Notes under the pieces: model-generated
Seen by the model: only the letters and a program-made list of their open reading frames with translations
Told to the model about the DNA's origin: nothing
The model's database searches: none
Origin: Gammaproteobacteria bacterium
GTDB lineage: Bacteria; Pseudomonadota; Gammaproteobacteria; JASBUN01
Reading direction: 5' to 3'
Length of the DNA: 64,000 bases
NCBI GenBank assembly: GCA_030147845.1
Contig: JASBUN010000036.1
Span: 151,926 to 215,925 of the forward strand
Made by a program: the position numbers and the translations under genes
In this document: positions 15,078 to 22,795 of the stretch, in pieces
Numbering within the stretch: the stretch's first letter is position 1
Layout: each line of letters opens with the position of its first letter

Positions 15078-16384
15078 CCGTCGTCGTCCAGGATAGCTTC
15101 ACCGCAGCGTCTAACACGGCGCTGACCTCGCATACCGGCGAGACCGGTGCGTCCTGGGCGAAGAATAACTTCAACACGACCACCCAAAACGCGACTGTAG
15201 ACTCCGCAACGGGGTCATTAATACAAACAACGACGAATTTTGAATATTACGTCGCATCTGGCATCCCCCCGTCTCCTGACTATTCGGTTAGCGCTGATTT
15301 CATCATCCAAAGCACGGTCAACTTTCGCCAAGCCGCTATCTGTGGGCGCATGTCCACGACGACAGGCGATCGTTATGAATTAGAGTTGGATGCCAACGAC
15401 AACGCATTGTATTTGCGCAGCTCCGGCGCGGGTGGGACGCTAGGTTCTGTCACATCATTCGGTGTGGTGGCGGGGGCTACCTATAATGTAGAACTGCGCA
15501 TGTCCGGCACCACGATCGAAGCATACGTCGATGGTGCATTGAAAATTTCAGTGATCAACTCGGATATCGCTGCGGCAGGTCGCGCAGGCTTGATGATTCG
15601 TCAGGTCAATACAGCTGATGGCCCGAAGCTGGATAATTTTACTGCGCAGACATTGTCTTCGTCCGCCACGTTAGCGATCGCCGACGCCTTATCGAGTGGC
15701 GCGGCGGATGTAGCTGCTATTTCGCAAATACACCAACTGACCGCAGCGGGCGCGAGCTGTGCAAGCGCTGCGGATATGATCTCGCTATCCCAGACCCATG
15801 TTCTAAAGGCCTCCGATCCCAGCACGCTCACTACCGCCGAAGCGCCTTCGATTGGTCAAACGCATATGCTCGGTATGGCTGCGACAGCCGCTGCCTCGGG
15901 CGCCGAAGCGCCTTCGATTGGCCAAACGCATATGCTCGGTATGGTGGCGACGGCCGCCGCCTCGGTGACCGAAGCGCCTGCGATTAGCCAGACGCATATG
16001 CTCGCAATCGCGATGACGGTCGCCGCCTCAGTGGCCGATGCGCCGGCGATTGGCAATATGTATATGCTCGCGATCGCGATGATGTCATCGACCTCTTTTG
16101 CCGAGGCCGCAGTCCTGCATCAGACGCACGCGCTGCAGGTCGCCGGTGCGACATCACCGGGTGCCACGAATACCGCAGCCATTGCACAGCGCCATGTCCT
16201 GGTTGTGACGGATGCTGCTGCGCAAGGCTTTGCAGACGCGATTGCCCTCAGCGTCGCGAGTCTCGGTGGCCCAGTCAACAATACCTCTTTGGCAATTCAC
16301 ACGGTGCGACGCACGCTCGTCAGGCAAAGCGTCCGGCGTGAACTCGAAAGCCGTACCCCTAAACGGCGTATTTACGTGATCTAA
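15074..16384 (+). CDS. tail adhesin with lectin-like domain and 22-residue repeats
   Basis: A 436-residue protein starting at ATG 15,074 in an ATGA overlap with the previous gene (the frame itself opens earlier, at 14,981). Residues 1 to about 195 look like a concanavalin/LamG-type beta sandwich: VVVQDSFTAASNTALTSHTG, later YELELDANDNALYLRSSG and VELRMSGTTIEAYVDGAL. Residues about 211-387 are eight tandem repeats of 22 (once 23) residues with consensus EAPxIxQTHxLxxxxTxAAS. The C-terminus is basic (SVRRELESRTPKRRIYVI). Reading: a virion surface protein that binds a glycan, with a repeat stalk. I do not recognise the repeat. Confidence 0.7.
   Translation: MTVVVQDSFTAASNTALTSHTGETGASWAKNNFNTTTQNATVDSATGSLIQTTTNFEYYVASGIPPSPDYSVSADFIIQSTVNFRQAAICGRMSTTTGDRYELELDANDNALYLRSSGAGGTLGSVTSFGVVAGATYNVELRMSGTTIEAYVDGALKISVINSDIAAAGRAGLMIRQVNTADGPKLDNFTAQTLSSSATLAIADALSSGAADVAAISQIHQLTAAGASCASAADMISLSQTHVLKASDPSTLTTAEAPSIGQTHMLGMAATAAASGAEAPSIGQTHMLGMVATAAASVTEAPAISQTHMLAIAMTVAASVADAPAIGNMYMLAIAMMSSTSFAEAAVLHQTHALQVAGATSPGATNTAAIAQRHVLVVTDAAAQGFADAIALSVASLGGPVNNTSLAIHTVRRTLVRQSVRRELESRTPKRRIYVI
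15704..16234 (+). repeat. eight tandem 66-bp coding repeats
   Basis: Eight in-frame units encode residues 211-387 of the adhesin. Units three and four (15,839-15,904 and 15,905-15,970) are nearly identical at the DNA level, sharing runs such as GAAGCGCCTTCGATTGG, while outer units have drifted. This suggests recent duplication in the centre and changes of unit number by recombination or slippage. Confidence 0.85.
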
Positions 16385-16396
16385 GGAGATCGATTG

Positions 16397-16801
16397 ATGA
16401 AAAGCTATCACAATGATGTGTTCGACCTGGGCCTTAATACTGTAAAGACCAATGCCAACAAGATGGTGTTGTGCAAACAACCTCCACTCTCGTTTACCGA
16501 CGCCAATAACCTTGGTACCGCTACCCCGGCTGGCTACAAGGTAGCCGAGATTGCGATGGTCGCAGGCGACTACACCGTGCAGGATAAGACCGGAGGTGGA
16601 CGCGAGTGCGCCGTCGCCGCCAAGGCGGGCGTCAGTTCGCTCGATAGCTCGCTGGCGACGGACGACCTTCATATTGCACTGCTGGACACGGTCAACAGCA
16701 AGCTATTGGTGCTAACCGATGAGACCACTAACCAAGCCATCACTTCGCCCAATCCAGTCGATTTCCCAACCTTCGCCTTCGGTATGAGTGACCCCGTGTG
16801 A
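16397..16801 (+). CDS. phage protein of unknown function
   Basis: A 134-residue protein with AAGGAG eight bases before the ATG at 16,397 (a TTG at 16,394 is also in frame). It starts MKSYHNDVFDLGLNTVKTNA and has a regular beta pattern (YKVAEIAMVAGDYTVQDK, then DLHIALLDTVNSKLLVLTDE), ending in TFAFGMSDPV. Proteins with this beginning are common after fibre genes in tailed phages. A role as a virion surface or fibre-adjacent protein is plausible but unproven. No signal peptide, two Cys. Confidence 0.65.
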   Translation: MKSYHNDVFDLGLNTVKTNANKMVLCKQPPLSFTDANNLGTATPAGYKVAEIAMVAGDYTVQDKTGGGRECAVAAKAGVSSLDSSLATDDLHIALLDTVNSKLLVLTDETTNQAITSPNPVDFPTFAFGMSDPV

Positions 16802-16803
16802 TC

Positions 16804-17109
16804 ATGGAAGTCGCATATAAAGGCCGCGACAATCGCGTCGATCTGCAGTGTCTCGCTGATGGCAGGCCGATCGATCCCACGAGCCTATCGAGCACGACCG
16901 TAGTATTGGTGGGGGCAACGACGATTACGATAGATAGCGGTACGTCGCCCTCGGCGTTCGATTGGTCGCGAGGGAACGGGATCGTGTCGCTGGACCTTAG
17001 CGGGGTGCCGGTGGGGCAATATTCAGCCCGTCTAATATTGTTCGCCCCATCATATCCACGAGGTCTCGTGTGGGATGACCCAATCCCGATCGTGGTGCGG
17101 CAAGTCTAG
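16804..17109 (+). CDS. small phage protein of unknown function
   Basis: A 101-residue beta-rich protein (MEVAYKGRDNRVDLQCLADG, then TTVVLVGATTITIDSG and GVPVGQYSARLILFAP) that looks like a single Ig-like or beta-sandwich domain. ATG at 16,804 is the likely start, with a GTG at 16,798 overlapping the previous stop as an alternative. It lies between two other unknown small genes in the fibre-distal part of the late operon. Similar small beta proteins in this place are often virion decoration proteins. No catalytic motif is visible. Confidence 0.6.
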   Translation: MEVAYKGRDNRVDLQCLADGRPIDPTSLSSTTVVLVGATTITIDSGTSPSAFDWSRGNGIVSLDLSGVPVGQYSARLILFAPSYPRGLVWDDPIPIVVRQV

Positions 17110-17110
17110 G

Positions 17111-17404
17111 ATGCCGACTGCGAGCATCCAACGGCTGTGCCCTCATGCGGCTATCGTCCGAGTGCACGAGGCCGGTGGTTTCGGCGACCCATATCGCTGG
17201 GCATGCGTTGCCCAGATCGAGGGTCAGCATGCGGAACTCATGGCGGCTCCCGGCGCACCTACCAAGGCTGAGGCTCGGGCAATTTTAGATGCCCTGCGGA
17301 AAATCGGGATGGCATCGGTCGGCTGGGAGCGCCGCACACTCCTTGGGCGCCGCATAACGATACGATTAGGCGATCGCCTTGCTGCGCGATCAAACCCTCT
17401 TTAA
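17111..17404 (+). CDS. small phage protein of unknown function
   Basis: A 97-residue protein starting at ATG 17,111, one base after the previous stop. The frame opens at 17,075 but that part overlaps the upstream gene. A strand-rich first half (AAIVRVHEAGGFGDPYRWAC) is followed by a helix (PTKAEARAILDALRKIGMA) and a basic C-terminus (WERRTLLGRRITIRLGDRLAARSNPL, in two parts). The alpha/beta pattern and net positive charge could suit a nucleic-acid-associated function. Its place before the methyltransferase, past the fibre genes, is where accessory genes sit. I do not recognise a family. Confidence 0.55.
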   Translation: MPTASIQRLCPHAAIVRVHEAGGFGDPYRWACVAQIEGQHAELMAAPGAPTKAEARAILDALRKIGMASVGWERRTLLGRRITIRLGDRLAARSNPL

Positions 17405-17460
17405 TGTCATCGTACAGCACGGGCGATTGTGATGTGACCAGATGAGAAAAAGGGGCGACC

Positions 17461-17482
17461 GGTGGGTGCTGTAACACCCGCC
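17461..17482 (+). terminator. hairpin between late operon and methylase gene
   Basis: GGTGGGTG (17,461-17,468) can pair with CACCCGCC (17,475-17,482) over a six-base loop, with one G-T pair. There is no U-run after it, so it may be a weak or factor-dependent terminator or a pause site separating the late operon from the methylase gene. Confidence 0.3.
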
Positions 17483-17586
17483 GGACCCCGACCCACGGTG
17501 AGGTTGCCACTGTGAGCCAAGCAAGGCCCCCCGCTACGTCGACGCAGCACGGGGAGCCTACCATAAATCATAAGAATGAGGCCCAC

Positions 17587-18399
17587 ATGTCGAAACCAAT
17601 CATCCCTTGGATAGGGGGTAAACGTCGGCTCGCTGACCGGATATTCAATCGATTCCCAGTCCATACTTGCTACGTCGAGGTGTTCGCGGGCGCTGCAGCC
17701 TTGTATTTCATGAAGCACCCATCGGAAGTCGAGGTGATTAACGATATCAATGGTGAGTTGGTCAATCTTTACCGTGTCATTAAATGCCATTTAGAAGAGT
17801 TTGTACGACAATTTAAGTGGGCCCTGAGCAGCCGCAAAGTCTATGAATGGGAGCAAGCCAAGCCGCCGGAAACCATGACAGATATCCAGCGGGCGGCACG
17901 ATTTTTCTACCTGCAGAAGTTGTCATTCGGCGGTAAGGTCGACGGCCAGGTGTTTGGCACTGCGACCACCACGCCGCCGCGGCTGAATCTGCTGAGGATC
18001 GAGGAGGATCTAAGCCAAGCCCACTTGCGGCTCCAATCGACCTATATAGAGAACCTACCTTGGCAACGGATGGTGGGAAAATACGATCGGGAGCATACGC
18101 TGTTTTATCTGGACCCGCCTTACTGGGGAACCGAAGGATACGGCGTTGATTTCGGCCTCGAGCAATATAGCGAGATGGGGCAATTGGCAGCCTCCATCGA
18201 CGAGGCGATGGTGATCTCAGTGAATGATTGCCCCGAAATGCGTGCGGCGTTCCGCGGACTACATATGGAGGAGGTGGATATTAGCTATACGGTTGGAGGC
18301 GGCGAAGGAGTGCCTGCCAAGGAGCTCCTGATATGGAACGAACACGCGGATCAGGCGCCTAAAAATGCCGTTACGATGCCACTTTTCAGCGGATTTTAG
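17587..18399 (+). CDS. D12-class DNA adenine N6-methyltransferase
   Basis: A 270-residue Dam-type methyltransferase that transfers a methyl group from S-adenosylmethionine to adenine in DNA. Visible motifs are the N-terminal PWIGGKRRL (motif X of the D12 class), VEVFAGAAALYF (AdoMet-binding motif I, near residue 28) and LDPPY near residue 175 (catalytic motif IV). Order X-I-IV is the alpha class of Dam. The frame opens at 17,512, but the conserved sequence begins at ATG 17,587. It is the last prophage gene, at the place where Mu carries its own DNA-modification genes, so it probably protects phage DNA from host restriction. No cognate restriction gene is nearby. Confidence 0.9.
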   Translation: MSKPIIPWIGGKRRLADRIFNRFPVHTCYVEVFAGAAALYFMKHPSEVEVINDINGELVNLYRVIKCHLEEFVRQFKWALSSRKVYEWEQAKPPETMTDIQRAARFFYLQKLSFGGKVDGQVFGTATTTPPRLNLLRIEEDLSQAHLRLQSTYIENLPWQRMVGKYDREHTLFYLDPPYWGTEGYGVDFGLEQYSEMGQLAASIDEAMVISVNDCPEMRAAFRGLHMEEVDISYTVGGGEGVPAKELLIWNEHADQAPKNAVTMPLFSGF

Positions 18400-18583
18400 G
18401 CGTCGTAATCTAAATGTCCGACTGTCGCAATTTATGTGGCGCGTTACAGGGCGTGGTCGCGGCGCAAACAGTACCTGGTTCGACCGCCCCGGCCCCGGCT
18501 ACAGCACGCGGTGGGGCTACAGGCCGCCCGCCCGGCAGCGCGCGCAGCCGTGAGTAGGTGTCGGCATCATCGAAAAATCGCCG

Positions 18584-19342
18584 CTAGTTTTCGTCGCCGG
18601 CCGATTTGACCACTGTTTTTTTTGCGCGCGCGCCGTTATCGCGACGCTTGCGGATTTTCAGATTGAGCATTTCGACACCGACCGAGAACGCCATGGCGAA
18701 ATAGATGTAGCCCTTGGGTATATGCAGCCCGACGCCCTCGGCCACCAAGGCAACGCCGATAAGAATCAAAAAACTCAGGGCCAGCATCTTCAACGTCGGG
18801 TGGCGCTCGATGAACGCACTGATGCTGCCGGCCGCCGCCATCATGACAAATACCGCGATCACGATGGCCGCGACCATGATCGCGACGTGGTCGGCCAAGC
18901 CGACGGCGGTTATGACCGAATCCAGCGAGAATACGATGTCGAGAACAGCAATCTGGGACACCACCGCAATAAAGCTGGCGCCGCCTTGCGCCTCCGGCGA
19001 GTGCGTTTCGCCTTCCAGACTCTTGTGGATTTCGAGCGTACTTTTTGCCAATAAGAACACGCCGCCGACGATCAGAATCAAGTCACGTCCACTCACTTCG
19101 ATGTTATAGAGCGAAAATAGCGGCGCGCTTAGGCGCATCACCCAAGTGATCGACAACAGTAGCGCAATACGCGTAAACATGGCCAGAAACAGGCCGGTGG
19201 TCCGCGCCTGCGCCTGGCGCGACTGCGGTAGACGGCTGGCGAGGATGGCGATAAAAATGATGTTGTCGATACCGAGCACGATTTCCAATGCGGTCAAGGT
19301 AACGAACGCCAGCCACGACTGCGGATCGAGTAGAATTTCCAT
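18584..19342 (-). CDS. TerC-family membrane protein
   Basis: A 252-residue integral membrane protein of the TerC/Alx family, with about seven transmembrane segments. Family motifs are LEIVLGIDNIIFIAILASRL near the N-terminus and the matching ISQIAVLDIVFSLDSVITA-type block in the second half, with acidic residues inside membranes. The family includes manganese exporters and proteins linked to tellurite resistance. The frame opens earlier with TTG, but ATG at 19,342 (MEILLDPQSW) is the family start. The C-terminus is basic and extends into the cytosol. It is the first host gene right of the prophage, and its 3' end lies within about 180 bases of the prophage end. Confidence 0.85.
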   Translation of the reverse strand: MEILLDPQSWLAFVTLTALEIVLGIDNIIFIAILASRLPQSRQAQARTTGLFLAMFTRIALLLSITWVMRLSAPLFSLYNIEVSGRDLILIVGGVFLLAKSTLEIHKSLEGETHSPEAQGGASFIAVVSQIAVLDIVFSLDSVITAVGLADHVAIMVAAIVIAVFVMMAAAGSISAFIERHPTLKMLALSFLILIGVALVAEGVGLHIPKGYIYFAMAFSVGVEMLNLKIRKRRDNGARAKKTVVKSAGDEN

Positions 19343-19609
19343 TATGTAAACGGTTCCTTTGGCCGGCAGCAGATCCAACGAATTGGTTCTGGCAGGAAAC
19401 AGGCTGCGTAGGGAATTATAACGAGTAGTGGCCGGCGTCCAACCGGTAGCGCTTGGCCGTTCAACGCGCCACAGCGGGTAGCGTCAATGATAGGCAATAC
19501 CGTATGGCGGCACAAAAGTTGTTATGCTGCGTACACAGTCGGGCATTGGCCACGGCGCCGGGACAGACACCCGGATCGACACTGGGATCGACACTGGGAC
19601 CAACAATAT

Positions 19610-19873
19610 ATGGCACGCGTAAAGATCTACAGCACCGGCACTTGCCCAATTTGCGAAAAAACCAAGAGCCTGCTGAACAAATGGCGCATCGACTATGAGG
19701 AAGTGCGCGTTGACCTGGATCGTCGCGGACTTGCGGAGATGCTCGAGGTGACCAAACACGCACGCACCGTGCCGCAAATTTCCATCGATGGACGCTGGAT
19801 CGGTGGTTTCACCGAACTGACCGAGCTACATATGGATGGTGAACTGGCGCCACTGATGGCCGGCGCGCAGTAA
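19610..19873 (+). CDS. grxC: glutaredoxin (GrxC type)
   Basis: An 87-residue glutaredoxin that reduces protein and glutathione disulfides. The active site is CPIC at residues 12-15 (the usual form is CPYC). Also present are the conserved TVPQISIDGRWIGGFTEL, where the cis-Pro and Gly-Gly bind glutathione. The frame opens upstream, but the family start is ATG at 19,610. The ribosome site is weak, and 12-base tandem repeats lie just before it. Single gene between terC (divergent) and a CPBP protease gene (convergent). Confidence in family is high; the Ile in the active site is a mild departure. Confidence 0.9.
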   Translation: MARVKIYSTGTCPICEKTKSLLNKWRIDYEEVRVDLDRRGLAEMLEVTKHARTVPQISIDGRWIGGFTELTELHMDGELAPLMAGAQ

Positions 19874-19899
19874 CAGCAGTCAACACCGGCCGCCGGACG

Positions 19900-21384
19900 C
19901 TACCGATAAAACAGTAGCACCGTATTCATGGCGATTAGATTGCCGATACTATGCACTAACATACCGGGCAACAGGCTGCGAAAACGTTCGTATGAATAGG
20001 CCAGCACTACGCCGCTCCAGAACACCGATAGAAAACCGATCATCGAGTACAAATGTAGTGCACTGAACAACGCCGCGCTGGCTACGATGGCGGCACGCGG
20101 GTTCAAGCGCGCACGCAGGCTGCCATATACCAAGCCACGAAAACCCAGCTCTTCGAATAGCGGCGCCCAAAGCACCAGGTTGATGCCGCCCAGAGCCGCC
20201 GTCTGCCACGGCCCGAAGATCGCCCGCTCTTGTAGTCCCGCCGACCAGTGCGCCGTCAATCCGAACTGCCAGCCGAGCCACGCGATGACGAGCGTGCCCG
20301 CCCACTCCAGCGACAATATGGCGAGCGCGGCCTTGATCACGTTCGTCCATGGCATACGGCGCAGCGTCAAGCCGAATGCGGTGGCAAACGACCAACCGCG
20401 CGGTCTTAACAACCATCGATGCGTCAACCACACCATCGGCAGTGATGCGAACAAGGTGCTCCACAACATAAACACACCGGGCTGAAAATAGGCGCCGGCG
20501 AAAATGTGTAAGGCGGCTGAAATCAGCATACCGAGCAGCCCTACGCGCACCAATACCGCGAAGCCTTCGCTGACGGACCAAGGCCGGTGCAACGCTGCGG
20601 CGTACCATGCGTGCGTTCGAGTCGGCACACCGCGCCACCAAAACCACGCGCCGAGCGCCAAGCCACTCACCACCGCGGCGACCAACAACAGCACGCGATC
20701 ACGCCAGCGTTGGCCGTTGGCCAACAGACGTCGTTGCACGGACCGCTCACGATCACGGTAGCCGAGGCGTTGCGAGACGCGCAGGTCGATGCGATCCGCC
20801 GCCCAACCGAGCGGGAACAAGCGCACACCGTAGAAAATGTCTGCCACACTGGCGTTGCCGGCGTCACCGCTATAGGCAAAACGCACGGCGTCGCGCAACA
20901 TATCATCATCGAGCGAGCCGCTTGGGCGCCTCAACTCGGCCTCCAGTTGCGCCTTTTGCCCGCTCTCGGCCAAGCTCACCAACAATCGCGCGCGTGTATT
21001 GAACAGCGCCCACGGCGTGGCGTCCTTGGGCTGCTGGTGGAAATAACCGAGTACTTCGCGGTAGGACCGGATCACGTCTGCTTGCACCTTGTCACGCGCG
21101 CCAAACAAAACCGCGAACAAGCCGCGCTGCCAAGACGGCACGGATGCGTAGCCTTCGTAAAACTCGAGATGTCGATCCAGTATGCGGCCGGCCGATTCGC
21201 CCGGGAACCGAAGGCCGGCCAGATTGGTGCTGGCATGCGACAAGACCCCCAAATAGATGATCATGGCGGCCAACAAGAGCGCACACAACGCCGTCACCCA
21301 GGCATGAAACGCAGCCGGGGCGGTTGGACCCGTCGGCGCCAGGAGATGATGATGCATGCTGACCTTGAACATGTTGACTCCCAT
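19900..21384 (-). CDS. CPBP (CAAX-like) intramembrane metalloprotease
   Basis: A 494-residue membrane protein. The C-terminal 150 residues form a CPBP protease domain with EELGFRGLVYG (EExxxR motif, near residue 410) and a late HSIGN (third motif), residues that hold the metal in bacterial CAAX-prenyl-like proteases. The N-terminal half has one transmembrane segment near residue 30, then a long soluble region (about residues 60-230) with charged helices, which is unusual and could be a periplasmic sensor or partner-binding domain. Substrates are unknown. Family members act in peptide maturation, bacteriocin immunity and regulated proteolysis. ATG at 21,384 with a second at 21,372. Confidence 0.82.
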   Translation of the reverse strand: MGVNMFKVSMHHHLLAPTGPTAPAAFHAWVTALCALLLAAMIIYLGVLSHASTNLAGLRFPGESAGRILDRHLEFYEGYASVPSWQRGLFAVLFGARDKVQADVIRSYREVLGYFHQQPKDATPWALFNTRARLLVSLAESGQKAQLEAELRRPSGSLDDDMLRDAVRFAYSGDAGNASVADIFYGVRLFPLGWAADRIDLRVSQRLGYRDRERSVQRRLLANGQRWRDRVLLLVAAVVSGLALGAWFWWRGVPTRTHAWYAAALHRPWSVSEGFAVLVRVGLLGMLISAALHIFAGAYFQPGVFMLWSTLFASLPMVWLTHRWLLRPRGWSFATAFGLTLRRMPWTNVIKAALAILSLEWAGTLVIAWLGWQFGLTAHWSAGLQERAIFGPWQTAALGGINLVLWAPLFEELGFRGLVYGSLRARLNPRAAIVASAALFSALHLYSMIGFLSVFWSGVVLAYSYERFRSLLPGMLVHSIGNLIAMNTVLLFYR

Positions 21385-21799
21385 GCTCCGCCGCCATCAC
21401 GGCCCCGTGACGCTGACGACTTTAGGCCGATTTTGGCATCTTTGCGTGCCGCCTACCTACGGTAAATTTCAATCGCCGGGTCAGATATATTCTACGGCCG
21501 CCAGCCTGCCCCTGAACATTCGATAAATTAATTTATTTTTCATATAGTTATAGCGACAATCCAGGCCGCGCGGTCACCCTCGCACGAGTATGCCGTTTTC
21601 GCCTGCGGTCGTCGCACCACCCTCGGCGGGCGCGGCGTGATGGCCGTGTCGGCCGCCGCAACGCGCCCTATAAAGTACCGGCGTCAGAGGCCGCTACACA
21701 GTATGGAACAATAACTTGCGTGGCTGCCGGCGCCCGTTTCCGGGCACACCGAAATTACCACGCCGGACACGGTGGTATGCCACCATGAGGGAAATTTTC
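21385..21799. other. intergenic stretch, promoter-like AT-rich part
   Basis: No gene seen. The part around 21,515-21,560 is conspicuously AT-rich (for example ATAAATTAATTTATTTTTC) in a GC-rich region and probably carries promoters for the divergent genes on either side. No clear operator was found. Confidence 0.4.
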
Positions 21800-22774
21800 A
21801 TGACGAGGGGACTAAAAATTTTACTGGCGGCGGCCATTGCCGCGGCCGGTTTGTCCGGCGCCGCACGCGCCAGCGCCGCCCCCACCTTGGCGGACATGCA
21901 ACACATCAAGTGGGTAGGCTGCGGCATCTCCAAACGCGGCTTCATGCAGGATCTCGCCGCCGCCTACCAAAAACGCACCGGCATCAAGATCGATCTGGAA
22001 GGCGGCGGCGCCACCAAGGGTCTACGTCAGGTCGCCGACAAGCAAAGTGATCTCGGCGGAAGTTGCCGTCTGCCGCTGGTGCATCGGCGCAAAGACGGCG
22101 CCGTCAAAGTCGACGCCGCGGAGCGCAATATTCGCATCATCCCGATGGGCTGGGATGCCCTGGTAGTGATCGTGCATAAGGACAATAACGCATTGCCGTC
22201 CATCACCATGGACCAGCTGCGCGGAGTCCTCACCGGCAAGATCACCAATTGGAAGCAGCTCGGCGCGAAGCTGGACCATCCCATCAACCTGTACGTGCGT
22301 AAAGGCAAGATTTCCGGTGTTGGACTGACCTTACGCCAGCAGTTGTTCAATAACGCCGATCAGGCATTCTCGACCGACGCCATCGTATTGGGCTCATCGG
22401 GAAAAATCGAAAAAGCGATAGAAAAAGATCCGTACGGTCTGGCCGTCAGCGGCATCAGCAGCAGCCGCCACCGCAAGGTGCGCATGCTGGGACTCAACGG
22501 CATTGATCCGACCATGGCAACGCTGAAATCCGGTAAGTATCTGCTCTATCGCATTCTATTTTTAGTCGCGCCACCGGATTACGCAAAACACCCGGCGCTC
22601 AAAGGATTCGTCGACTTCGCCTTGTCACTCGACGGTCAGCGGGTCATTCAGAAAGCGGGGACGCTGCCGTACCAGAAAGGCATCGGCCTCCTGCGTACAG
22701 GCGCCAGCCTGGAGTACCTGTTGAGCCTGGATGCGATCGATCGCGACGGCTTATATACGCTGGCGGGACACTGA
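21800..22774 (+). CDS. PstS-like periplasmic substrate-binding protein
   Basis: A 324-residue exported binding protein. The start MTRGLKILLAAAIAAAGLSG is a signal peptide, with cleavage around the Ala-rich ARASAA. The rest follows phosphate-ABC/PstS-type binding proteins: an early strand-helix pair (IKWVGCGISKRGFMQDLAAA), GGGATKGLRQVADKQSDLGG where phosphate is bound in PstS relatives, and ITMDQLRGVLTGKITNWKQLG, a block common to this superfamily. No transporter subunits are adjacent, so it may be an orphan binding protein or an exported protein of the PBP fold. The AxxxGC residues lack a lipobox. GAGGGA precedes ATG 21,800. Confidence 0.78.
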   Translation: MTRGLKILLAAAIAAAGLSGAARASAAPTLADMQHIKWVGCGISKRGFMQDLAAAYQKRTGIKIDLEGGGATKGLRQVADKQSDLGGSCRLPLVHRRKDGAVKVDAAERNIRIIPMGWDALVVIVHKDNNALPSITMDQLRGVLTGKITNWKQLGAKLDHPINLYVRKGKISGVGLTLRQQLFNNADQAFSTDAIVLGSSGKIEKAIEKDPYGLAVSGISSSRHRKVRMLGLNGIDPTMATLKSGKYLLYRILFLVAPPDYAKHPALKGFVDFALSLDGQRVIQKAGTLPYQKGIGLLRTGASLEYLLSLDAIDRDGLYTLAGH

Positions 22775-22795
22775 CGCCGGGACGTAACGCGACGG

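Larger units (their letters stand above)
1..18400 (+). mobile_element. Mu-like prophage, late structural half (right part only)
   Basis: Gene order and protein families follow the Mu late region: protease with nested scaffold, major capsid, gp36, gp37, gp38, sheath, tube, tail chaperone, tape measure, gpN, gpP, gp45, gp46, gp47, gp48, fibres and a terminal DNA methylase. Nearly all genes are on the + strand, with overlaps or gaps of a few bases, and none of the structural frames is broken, so the virion genes look intact. The transposase, repressor, lysis, terminase and portal genes would lie left of position 1 and are not visible. The right end is bracketed by the methylase stop (18,399) and the end of the host terC gene (18,584). 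I could not identify the terminal nucleotides. Confidence 0.93.

Noticed and set aside
18470..18515. GGTTCGACCGCC resembling a tRNA T-loop near the prophage end
   Set aside because: No acceptor, D or anticodon arms fit around it, and Mu-like phages do not need a tRNA site.
20587..21465. 292-codon + strand frame over the CPBP gene
   Set aside because: Shadow of the protease gene; His/Arg/Gln-rich composition.
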